DNA from: an uncultured Acetatifactor sp.
GTDB taxonomy: Bacteria; Bacillota; Clostridia; Lachnospirales; Lachnospiraceae
Assembly: GCA_910584235.1 (NCBI GenBank)
Contig: CAJTZD010000107.1
Span: 1-8,712 of the forward strand
Direction of reading: 5' to 3'
DNA length: 8,712 nucleotides
The translations under genes were made by a program, and so were the position numbers. Below, piece after piece: positions 1-6,504 of this stretch. Numbering within the stretch: position 1 is the first letter of the stretch; each line of letters opens with the position of its first letter. The notes under the pieces were generated by a model that searched no databases, was not told the DNA's origin, and was given only the letters and a program-made list of their open reading frames with translations.

Positions 1-1034
1 AGAATGTGTGGGATGCGGGAGAAATCGACAGGGAACTGGAGCGGATTCACTTCCGAATTCACTATAACGGGCCCAATTACTTCCTGGTGGTGGAAAACCG
101 TCTGGGCTCCTGGGCTTTCATGGAGATGATGATCAGCAGTACTCTGGAGGCGGATAAATCCATTGAATGCTGGGTTCTGCTGGCAGACGGACTTTATGGA
201 GTCAGCGTTTCAAAGGAGATGGACATGGAGGAACTGATGCCGTATATCAGGCAGCGGCTCCGGGATTCCTTTGAATTTCTGGAAGAGCCGTTCCGGATTT
301 ACGCAGTGAAATCTCACGGGAAAGTGCTGAACGGAAAGCAGTATATGGAGGAGGGCAGAAAACTGGACAGATGGAAAGCGCAGGCTTTCTATGAGCCGGG
401 AGGCATATGCTTTGACGATAGCCAGATAGGGGAGTTTGGGTTCCGCAGCGCAGCCCATATAGAACAGATAGACGCTCTGGTGGCAAAGAGAGAGGGGGAA
501 GAGGCGCTGTGCCGGGATGTGGTCCGGTTCGGCCAGGATGCGCGGCTGTGGCCGGAGGAGTTGAAAAAGCTGTTGTTTTTGTGGCTCTCCAAATATATCA
601 ACAAGCTTCCGGAGGAAGCCAGGGAGATAGAGGGCGTGCTCTGTGAAGCCTGCGACATCCGGCAGCTGGCACAAAGCTTTGCCAAACAGTGCGAAAGGCA
701 TGTCAGCTTTTCCCGCCGGAGCGAAGTGCGCAGGGCAATCCGCATTTTGCAGACAGAGTACCAGACGGACTTAACCCTCGCCGGAATTGCTGAAAGGATA
801 GGCATCAATGCCCAGTATCTGGGGCGAATGTTTACGGAGGAGACCAATGAGAAGTTCAGCGACTGCCTGAACCGTATCCGAATGGAGCGGGCCAATGAAC
901 TGCTCCAGGACGGAAAACTGAAGATATATGAAGTGGCGGAACAGGTGGGGATTTCCAACTATCGGTATTTTACACAGAAATTTCGGGAATGGAGCGGCGT
1001 GAGCCCGAAAGAGGTCCGCAAGAGGGGAAAATAA
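1..1034 (+). CDS. YesN-type response regulator, AraC family (5' partial)
   Basis: This is the C-terminal part of a DNA-binding response regulator that probably controls the importer operon downstream. The frame is open to the left edge (codon 3-5 is AAT), and the first possible in-window start is a GTG at 6, so the beginning, including the expected phosphorylatable receiver domain, is probably outside the window. Counting residues from that GTG, about 1-230 form the variable linker region seen in YesN-like proteins. Residues about 240-340 are a typical AraC-type domain with two helix-turn-helix units, about 257-278 (core IAERIGINAQYLGRMF) and about 305-327 (core VAEQVGISNYRYFTQKF), ending in the usual WSGVSPKEVRK tail. 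The TAA stop directly abuts the ATG of the histidine kinase gene, so the two form a co-translated pair. That it regulates 2922-7791 is inferred from position. A plain AraC regulator without a receiver is possible but less likely next to a kinase. Confidence 0.9.
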   Translation, partial: NVWDAGEIDRELERIHFRIHYNGPNYFLVVENRLGSWAFMEMMISSTLEADKSIECWVLLADGLYGVSVSKEMDMEELMPYIRQRLRDSFEFLEEPFRIYAVKSHGKVLNGKQYMEEGRKLDRWKAQAFYEPGGICFDDSQIGEFGFRSAAHIEQIDALVAKREGEEALCRDVVRFGQDARLWPEELKKLLFLWLSKYINKLPEEAREIEGVLCEACDIRQLAQSFAKQCERHVSFSRRSEVRRAIRILQTEYQTDLTLAGIAERIGINAQYLGRMFTEETNEKFSDCLNRIRMERANELLQDGKLKIYEVAEQVGISNYRYFTQKFREWSGVSPKEVRKRGK

Positions 1035-2768
1035 ATGGATGGCATAAAGGAGAGGCTGAAGCTGAGCGCGGTTTCGCTGCGGCAGTTTTTGATTATGCTG
1101 GTCTTCGCAGGGGGTGTCATGTTCGTCTTCTTGTTCCGGGAAATGGTACAGAGGATGGACAATCAGGAGCAGGAGGTAGTCAGCGAGATGCAGACCAAGC
1201 TGCATCTGATGAATTTATACATTGACTCTTACTGCGACAGTATCCAGAATGGCCTGATGGGCATCACGCTGCGCCAGGATTTGTACGAGAAACAGGGCTG
1301 GGAGTCCTATTACGCGCTGGAGGATATCCGGAAAAGCAATGGTTTCATCCAGACATTGTACGTGGCGGGGCCGGACGGAGAGATCTATGCAAGTCAGCAG
1401 GCATTGTATGACGCGGTGAAGCCGGACATAGTGGACGATATGATAGACAGGGCCAGGGACAATCCGGGCAGGCTGCAGTATTCGAAACCGGTGTATTCTG
1501 CCATGTCTGCCGGCTATTCCCTTTTTGTGTCCTACCGAAGCGGTGATAATATCGCAGTGACAGAGACCGGCTGCGACTATTTGAGGACCATGTTTCAGGA
1601 CGTGCTGGGGGGGCAGGGAAAGAGCTTCATGGTGCGGGAATATATGGGAGAACCTTTCCTGTTTTCCAGAGAGGATCCGGGCATTGAACTGAAACCGGGG
1701 GTATACCCGCTGGAAGTGGCGGACAGATATCTGAAAATGTTTGATTACGGAAAGGAATCCGCAGAACTGGCCAGCATAGAAGCCGTGCCGGAGTACAGCT
1801 TCCTGTGTACGGCTGACAATAAACTGGGCTGGGAGGTCTGCCTTATGTATCCTGCAGACATCCTGCAGGGATACCGCAGCGAACTGTTCTGGTTTACGGC
1901 AAAACATATGGGGCTCTGGTTTGCGGGCATCATCATAATCGTGTTCTGGTTCACTATGCTTTATACGAATCCCATGCGGAAGCTGGCGCGGGACATGGAT
2001 CAGGTGAACGATTTGGAGCATTTGGTGGAGGTGCATTACAGCCGGGAGGATGAACTGGGGCGGCTTTCCTCCCACTATAACAGCCTGGTCAGAAGGCTGC
2101 GGGAGCTTGTGGAGGAGGTGCGGGATGCGGAGCACAGGAAGATGGAGTATGAATTTTTGATGCTGCAGAACCAGATCGGCCCGCATTTTCTGCACAATAC
2201 CCTGGCCTGCGTGGCCAGCCTGATCAGACAGGGAAAAGACGAGACAGCCGGGCAGGCACTGCGGGCGTTGATTAAACTTTTATCTTACACCTTTGAGCAG
2301 AATGCGGAGACTGTGACAATCCGGGAGGAAATGGAGCAGCTGGGAAATTATGTCAGAATTCAGCAGATGCGATATGGCAGCGGAATTCGATTTGAGCAGC
2401 AGATAGAGGAGGGAGCCGCGCAGTGCCGGGTTTTGAAGCTGCTGCTGCAGCCTTTGGCGGAAAACTCCATCTTTCACGGAATAGTGCCTGGGGGCGGGGG
2501 CAGCCTGAAAATTGCGGCAAGGCTGCGCAGAGGAATTCTGCATATTTTCATCTGCGACGACGGTATCGGCATGACCAGAAATATGTGCCAGGACATTCTG
2601 GACGGAAAGTACACTGCCAGAGTGACGGACAGGCTTTCCAGCGTGGGCATTCTGAACGTGAATGAGCGGATGAAACTGTGGTACGGAGAGGAATATGGGA
2701 TTAAAATCAAATCGGAAATTGGGGTGGGGACGGTGATCTATTTACGCATCCCTCAGGAAAAAGAGTAG
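1035..2768 (+). CDS. Sensor histidine kinase, YesM/LytS class
   Basis: This 577-residue membrane kinase is the probable partner of the response regulator just upstream. Membrane segments are at about residues 17-35 and 292-310. Between them lies an extracytoplasmic sensing region of about 250 residues that probably folds as a Cache-like domain, though I cannot name its ligand. A HAMP-like linker follows (about 311-363). The His_kinase segment carries the motif QIGPHFLHNTL with phospho-acceptor His384. The ATPase domain shows an N box (PLAENSIFHG, Asn477), a G1 box (DDGIGM, 508-513), the SSVGILNVNERMKLWYG region (535-551) and a final GVGTVIYLRIP strand. The start is ATG 1035 with AGAGGGG at 1021-1027, seven bases upstream inside the previous gene. 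The family phosphorylates AraC-type YesN regulators, usually in response to extracellular saccharides. The H box differs slightly from the common QINPHFLYNTL (Gly382 and His387). Class assignment is firm; the ligand is unknown. Confidence 0.95.
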   Translation: MDGIKERLKLSAVSLRQFLIMLVFAGGVMFVFLFREMVQRMDNQEQEVVSEMQTKLHLMNLYIDSYCDSIQNGLMGITLRQDLYEKQGWESYYALEDIRKSNGFIQTLYVAGPDGEIYASQQALYDAVKPDIVDDMIDRARDNPGRLQYSKPVYSAMSAGYSLFVSYRSGDNIAVTETGCDYLRTMFQDVLGGQGKSFMVREYMGEPFLFSREDPGIELKPGVYPLEVADRYLKMFDYGKESAELASIEAVPEYSFLCTADNKLGWEVCLMYPADILQGYRSELFWFTAKHMGLWFAGIIIIVFWFTMLYTNPMRKLARDMDQVNDLEHLVEVHYSREDELGRLSSHYNSLVRRLRELVEEVRDAEHRKMEYEFLMLQNQIGPHFLHNTLACVASLIRQGKDETAGQALRALIKLLSYTFEQNAETVTIREEMEQLGNYVRIQQMRYGSGIRFEQQIEEGAAQCRVLKLLLQPLAENSIFHGIVPGGGGSLKIAARLRRGILHIFICDDGIGMTRNMCQDILDGKYTARVTDRLSSVGILNVNERMKLWYGEEYGIKIKSEIGVGTVIYLRIPQEKE

Positions 2769-2793
2769 CCATATAGATAACTTGTACAAAAAA

Positions 2794-2824
2794 CGGACAT
2801 TTTTCATCTTTTTCTGCATATTAT
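2794..2824 (+). promoter_or_regulatory. Possible weak promoter for the importer operon
   Basis: CGGACA (2794-2799) and TATTAT (2819-2824) resemble -35 and -10 boxes, with a long 19-base spacer. A second -10-like TACAAT lies at 2832-2837 without a good -35. The poor -35 would suit a promoter needing an AraC-type activator. Transcription from either would place the hairpin at 2843-2884 close to the 5' end of the message. This is only a motif match, in a gap where a promoter is expected. Confidence 0.25.
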
Positions 2825-2842
2825 TTGGAAATACAATTTACT

Positions 2843-2886
2843 AAAATGGTAACTGTGATGAGAAAACATTATAGTTGCCATTTTTT
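2843..2886 (+). terminator. 18-bp hairpin with T6 tail between kinase and permease genes
   Basis: The arms 2843-2860 and 2867-2884 pair over 18 consecutive positions, with three G-U pairs (2850/2877, 2855/2872, 2857/2870) and a six-base loop AGAAAA. Six T's at 2881-2886 close the structure, four of them paired with the A's of the left arm. It looks like an intrinsic terminator for the regulator-kinase pair, which ends 74 bases upstream. Only 35 bases separate it from the next start codon, so the promoter of the importer genes probably lies upstream of the hairpin or overlaps it. The structure could then also act as an attenuator or a 5'-end stabiliser in the importer message. The pairing is seen directly; the function is inferred. 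Confidence 0.7.
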
Positions 2887-2909
2887 GTGTGCAAGATGCA
2901 CGATTGAGA

Positions 2910-2914
2910 GGGAG
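2910..2914 (+). promoter_or_regulatory. Ribosome binding site setting the permease start
   Basis: GGGAG lies seven bases before ATG 2922 within a purine-rich run (2906-2921). It supports ATG 2922 over the in-frame GTG at 2889, which overlaps the hairpin region and has no ribosome site. Confidence 0.75.
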
Positions 2915-2921
2915 AGGAGAA

Positions 2922-3845
2922 ATGGAGAAAAAAGGGAGACAGAGGATTCGGCATATCATGAAATGGAACTGGCAGTATTATGTCATGCTGCTGCCGTTCC
3001 TGATCTATTATCTTGTTTTCAAATATGGCCCCATGTACGGAGTGCTGATCGCGTTCAAGGACTACAACATTCCAAAGGGGATTCTGGGAAGCCCCTGGGC
3101 GGAGCCGGTGTGGAAGCATTTTGAATATTTCTTTGAAAGCCCTTATGCCGCGCGGATTATCGGAAATACGCTGAAGATCAGCTTTTACAAAATAGCGTTT
3201 GGCATGATACCGCCCATTATCCTGGCCATCATGATCAATGAGTGCAAGAATAAATGGTTCCGGAAAGCCATTCAGACAGCAAGCTATCTGCCCCATTTCC
3301 TGTCCTGGGTCATCATATACGGCATTATGACGGCTTTCTTTTCCCAGACCAGCGGATTGATCAACCGATGGCTGACGCAATGGGGGCTTTCCTCTTATCC
3401 GTTCCTGACGGATCCCACGCATTTTCAGGCCATGATTGTGGGGACAGATTTATGGAAAGGGCTGGGGTGGTCGGCAATCATTTATCTGGCAGCCATTGCC
3501 GGCATCGATACCACCCTATACGAGGCGGCTATCATAGACGGATGCAGCAAGCTGAAGCGGATCTGGTACATCACGCTGCCGCTGCTGAAAGGGACTTTCA
3601 TCCTGCAGCTGATTCTCCGTGCAGGCTCTATCATGAATGCGGGCTTTGACCAGATTTATGTCATTGCGTCCGATCAGGTGCTAAGCGTTGCAGAGATCCT
3701 GGACACATGGGTGTTCAAGGAGGGAATCCAGCGCATGAACTACAGCCTTGCCAGCGCCGTAGGTCTGCTGAAATCCGTGATTGGACTGGTTCTGGTTCTG
3801 GGGACGAATAAGCTGGCGAGAAAGTGGGATGAGGGACTATGGTAA
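2922..3845 (+). CDS. ABC carbohydrate transporter permease, LplB/YteP type
   Basis: This 307-residue inner-membrane permease is one half of the transmembrane channel of a CUT1-class sugar importer. It has about six hydrophobic segments, including about 20-36, 89-106, 124-140, 170-195, 225-248 and 281-295. The cytoplasmic EAA loop that docks the ATPase is at about 200-224 (YEAAIIDGCSKLKRIWYITL and the following PLLK). The N-terminal stretch LLPFLIYYLVFKYGPMYG, followed by AFKDYN, is characteristic of the LplB/YteP branch (COG4209). The start is ATG 2922, chosen for its ribosome site; an in-frame GTG at 2889 would only add 11 charged residues. The stop overlaps the next gene by seven bases, so the two permeases are translationally coupled. 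In Bacillus, relatives move oligosaccharides such as rhamnogalacturonan fragments, but substrate cannot be assigned here. Confidence 0.95.
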   Translation: MEKKGRQRIRHIMKWNWQYYVMLLPFLIYYLVFKYGPMYGVLIAFKDYNIPKGILGSPWAEPVWKHFEYFFESPYAARIIGNTLKISFYKIAFGMIPPIILAIMINECKNKWFRKAIQTASYLPHFLSWVIIYGIMTAFFSQTSGLINRWLTQWGLSSYPFLTDPTHFQAMIVGTDLWKGLGWSAIIYLAAIAGIDTTLYEAAIIDGCSKLKRIWYITLPLLKGTFILQLILRAGSIMNAGFDQIYVIASDQVLSVAEILDTWVFKEGIQRMNYSLASAVGLLKSVIGLVLVLGTNKLARKWDEGLW

Positions 3846-4696
3846 AAAAGTGGAAGAGCGACAAGGCTGTGGACATATGTAATTATGTGATTTTATCGGT
3901 CATACTGGTGATATGCGTGTTCCCGCTGCTGTATGTGATAAGCGTTTCCCTGACGCCTATTACAGAGGTGCATAAGAACGGCGGGTTTCTGGTCATTCCA
4001 AGAGCCATTACACTGGATGCATACAAGACCATCATAGACCAGAGGATGCTGCCCCGGGCAATGGGAATCACGGCATACATCACTATCCTTGGGACGGTGA
4101 TTAATATCGTGGCTACGGTGATCATGGCGTATCCCCTTAGCAAGCGGAAACTGGCGGGAAGACGATTTTTGATTCCTTTTATTATCTTTCCCATGCTGTT
4201 TAGCGGAGGTACGATTCCCACCTATCTGCTGATCAAGAATCTGAACATGATCGGAACTTATTGGGCGCTGATGATTCCGGGAGCTGTCTATACCTACAAT
4301 CTCCTGGTGGTGAAAGCCTTTTTCGAAAATCTTCCGGAGGAGTTGTTCGAGTCCGCCAGGATAGACGGGGCAAATGAGTTCTATGTACTGTGGAAGATTG
4401 TAGTGCCTCTCTCAAAGCCTGTGATTATGACCATGGTGCTGTTTTATGCGGTGGGACACTGGGAGACGTACTTTGACTCTATCATGTATCTGCCGGATCA
4501 GAATATGCAGACCCTGCAGGTGGTGCTGCGCAGGATGCTGACGCCGAACGCGGAGATGAATGCGGATATCACGATTCCTACCATGACGCTGCAGATGGCA
4601 ATGGTAGTGTTCACTACGCTGCCCATCATCGTCATTTATCCGTTCATACAGAAGTATTTCACGAAAGGTATCATGTTGGGGGCGGTAAAGGGGTGA
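3839..4696 (+). CDS. ABC carbohydrate transporter permease, LplC/YtcP type
   Basis: This 285-residue protein is the second membrane subunit of the importer and pairs with the 2922-3845 product. A first membrane helix lies at about 15-36, and further hydrophobic segments at about 77-98, 109-125, 140-160, 193-206 and 250-270. The EAA-type loop is at about 169-192 (LFESARIDGANEFYVLWKIV and the following VPL). The sequence has the features of the UgpE/AraQ-like second permeases (COG0395), in particular the YtcP/LplC branch with the SGGTIPTYLLIKNL stretch after the third helix and a C-terminal YPFIQKYFTKGIMLGAVKG tail. Its ATG lies inside the end of the first permease gene (seven-base overlap), preceded by GAGGGA at 3831-3836, so coupling is expected. 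No ATP-binding subunit follows; a shared MsmX-like ATPase elsewhere is the usual partner of this class. Confidence 0.95.
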   Translation: MVKKWKSDKAVDICNYVILSVILVICVFPLLYVISVSLTPITEVHKNGGFLVIPRAITLDAYKTIIDQRMLPRAMGITAYITILGTVINIVATVIMAYPLSKRKLAGRRFLIPFIIFPMLFSGGTIPTYLLIKNLNMIGTYWALMIPGAVYTYNLLVVKAFFENLPEELFESARIDGANEFYVLWKIVVPLSKPVIMTMVLFYAVGHWETYFDSIMYLPDQNMQTLQVVLRRMLTPNAEMNADITIPTMTLQMAMVVFTTLPIIVIYPFIQKYFTKGIMLGAVKG

Positions 4697-4817
4697 TGTG
4701 CCGGGAACGGATATCCCATGCCCTTTGACTATACATAACGCCCGGACAGCGAAAGGATGGGTGGCCGGACGTAAGGGAGCTATAAACCATGTTTTCAGAA
4801 AGGAAAAGGAATCAATC
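4697..4817 (+). other. 121-base leader before the binding-protein gene
   Basis: There is an untranslated gap between the second permease and the binding-protein gene. It is open in frame from a GTG at 4698, but that would put 40 unrelated residues in front of a clear lipoprotein signal, so it is read as leader. A TTGACT (4725-4730) has no -10 box at a suitable distance, and I see no strong hairpin, only the 8-base palindrome GGATATCC (4709-4716) and a twice-occurring CCGGAC. It may allow extra expression of the binding protein, but nothing proves this. Confidence 0.5.
4806..4810 (+). promoter_or_regulatory. Ribosome binding site setting the lipoprotein start
   Basis: AAGGA lies seven bases before ATG 4818 in the run AGAAAGGAAAAGGA. 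With the signal peptide that begins at this ATG, it fixes the start 120 bases downstream of the longest open reading frame start. Confidence 0.8.
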
Positions 4818-6407
4818 ATGAAAAGGAAGAGAGTAATGGCAGCAATGGTAAGTCTTGCGCTGGTGCTTACGGCGGGATGCGGGAGCAACGATGTGCCGGG
4901 GAGCACGCAGGATTCGGCAAAAACGACAGAATCAACGGATGCGAACGAACAGGACGACGGGGAGACAAAGCCTGAAGGCGGGCAGGAAACGGCAGACGGG
5001 GATGTGGTCTCGCTGGAACTGGTATGCGGACATGGGGTGGCGCTGCCGGAAAAGGAAAAGAATTTTGTGGAACAGGGAATCAGGGAAGCTATCGGGGTGG
5101 ATGTCACCATGAACATTGTAGGAGCCGGAGCCGATTATGCCACGGCACTGAACGCCAGAATTTCAGGCGGCGATGTGCCGGATCTGTTTATCGCGCCCTC
5201 TGATGAGACGTTAAAGCAGTATGTGCAGAACGGAATTGTGCTGAGCCTGAACGACTATCTGGATCAACTGCAGCCCCTGGTGGACTGGGTCGGCGGGGAA
5301 GAGGCTTTACGGCCAAACTATATAAACGGGGGGATGTACCGCGTTCCCAGGAAGGCAAAGGGAAGCTACTCCATGCCGGTAGTGCGTAAAGACTGGCTGG
5401 ACAAGGTGGGGGCCGAAATCCCTACAACCATGGAGGAGGCCCTGGAGGTGGCGAAAAAGTTTACCTTTGAAGATCCGGACGGCAACGGCGCGCAGGATAC
5501 CTATGGCTTCTCGGGCAACGGATTGTGGGCGTTTAACCTGATTCTGAATTCTTACGGCGGTTCCGTATACAACAACCTGGTTCTGGACGAAAATGGAGAG
5601 CTGACATCCACGCTCCTGGCGCCGAATATGGAGGCAGGGCTGGAGATGTGCAAGCGGTTCGTGGATGCCGGTGTGGTGGATCCGGATATCGTGGCGAACA
5701 GCGGAGACGCCCTGCGGGACAAGATGGCTCAGTGCAAGGTAGGCATGGCGGTGACAGAGTGGGCATCCGTATACAAACAGGCGCTGATGGAGCAGCTGCT
5801 GGCCGTGGATCCCGATGCCGAGTGGGTGTGGTACGCTCCGCTGGATTCAGGCACCGGAGACAGGGCGTGCTTTGACACGATAAACGCTGTGGGCTCAAAG
5901 GGCGAGTGGTGCGTCAGCGCTGCGGTGGCGGAGAGTCCGGAAAAGCTGGAAGCCGTTATCAAGCTGTTGAATTATATCACCAGTGAGGAGGGTGAAAAGC
6001 TGGTTTCCTACGGAGTTGAGGGAAGGCACTACAATGTGGAGAACGGAGAAATCGTAAAGACGGATTTGATGTCAACGGAATGTGATTTCCTTTGGGTATA
6101 CCAGATGGCCTACAGGGATGATGGCGTTTACCTTGCAGTGAAGTTCCCGGAGGCAGCAGAGAGCATTGTCTTTAGCGAGAATACGGAGAGGATGACGGCA
6201 TATGAAAACGCCGTGATTGCGCCGGAGGGTTTCCATGCCGAGGATATGAACAAGTATATCACGGAGAATATGATAGCTTTCATTTTCGGGACAAGGCCTA
6301 TTTCGGAATACAGTCAGTTCCTGGAGGAGCTGAATACCTCTTTCGGATTTGAAGATTATATGAAGAGCGCAGAGGAACAGCTGAGGGAACAGGGGTATAT
6401 CGAATAA
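4818..6407 (+). CDS. Carbohydrate-binding lipoprotein of the ABC importer, LplA/YtcQ type
   Basis: This 529-residue extracellular lipoprotein captures the substrate and delivers it to the two permeases. It starts with a lipoprotein signal: positive MKRKR, a hydrophobic stretch, and lipobox LTAGC with lipidated Cys21. Residues 22-62 are a low-complexity acidic linker rich in Ser, Thr, Asp, Glu and Gly that holds the domain off the membrane. The mature domain (about 63-529) is a family-1 type solute-binding fold. Typical marks of the LplA/YtcQ branch are the GGDVPDLF motif (117-124), the Asp/Asn-rich DPDGNGAQDTYGF loop (219-231), which in relatives resembles a calcium-binding loop, and SYGVEGRHY near 397-405. 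Length fits the family, usually about 500-560 residues. The start is decided by the lipobox and AAGGA. The ligand is unknown; a saccharide is likely from family and context. Confidence 0.94.
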   Translation: MKRKRVMAAMVSLALVLTAGCGSNDVPGSTQDSAKTTESTDANEQDDGETKPEGGQETADGDVVSLELVCGHGVALPEKEKNFVEQGIREAIGVDVTMNIVGAGADYATALNARISGGDVPDLFIAPSDETLKQYVQNGIVLSLNDYLDQLQPLVDWVGGEEALRPNYINGGMYRVPRKAKGSYSMPVVRKDWLDKVGAEIPTTMEEALEVAKKFTFEDPDGNGAQDTYGFSGNGLWAFNLILNSYGGSVYNNLVLDENGELTSTLLAPNMEAGLEMCKRFVDAGVVDPDIVANSGDALRDKMAQCKVGMAVTEWASVYKQALMEQLLAVDPDAEWVWYAPLDSGTGDRACFDTINAVGSKGEWCVSAAVAESPEKLEAVIKLLNYITSEEGEKLVSYGVEGRHYNVENGEIVKTDLMSTECDFLWVYQMAYRDDGVYLAVKFPEAAESIVFSENTERMTAYENAVIAPEGFHAEDMNKYITENMIAFIFGTRPISEYSQFLEELNTSFGFEDYMKSAEEQLREQGYIE

Positions 6408-6419
6408 AACATATAACCA

Positions 6420-6468
6420 GTGAGCGCTTCTGTCATGCAGCACAAAAGCGGCAAAAGGAGGCGCTCAC
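6420..6468 (+). other. Long hairpin between binding-protein and oxidoreductase genes
   Basis: GTGAGCGC (6420-6427) pairs perfectly with GCGCTCAC (6461-6468). The stem extends inward by three or four more pairs including G-U (6428-6431 with 6457-6460). An inner short stem (6436-6441 with 6448-6453, one mismatch) closes a six-base ACAAAA loop. No T run follows, so it is not a standard terminator. It starts 13 bases after the stop of the binding-protein gene, where transporter operons often carry a 3' stabilising hairpin that keeps binding-protein mRNA abundant while lowering the next gene. The hairpin also buries an AGGAGG at 6456-6461. The role is inferred. Confidence 0.6.
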
Positions 6469-6504
6469 GAGTACAACAAATCCAAAAAGGCAGGAGGATG
6501 TAAG

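Noticed and set aside
1215..2195. A 326-codon open frame on the minus strand inside the histidine kinase gene.
   Set aside because: It lies wholly within a well-supported kinase gene and shows no domain pattern; a high-GC third position leaves such frames open by chance.
2889..2921. A longer form of the first permease starting at GTG 2889.
   Set aside because: The GTG lies just behind the hairpin with no ribosome site, while ATG 2922 has GGGAG at the proper distance and matches the family N-terminus.
3939..3955. A sequence resembling a CcpA operator (GATAAGCGTTTCCC) inside the second permease gene.
   Set aside because: It has about four mismatches to the consensus and lies within coding sequence away from any promoter.
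4725..4736. TTGACT followed closely by TATACA as a possible promoter in the binding-protein leader.
   Set aside because: The two elements are adjacent rather than about 17 bases apart, and no -10 box lies at the right distance.
4698..4817. A longer form of the binding protein starting at GTG 4698.
   Set aside because: It would place 40 residues before a textbook lipoprotein signal (MKRKR to LTAGC) that has its own ribosome site.
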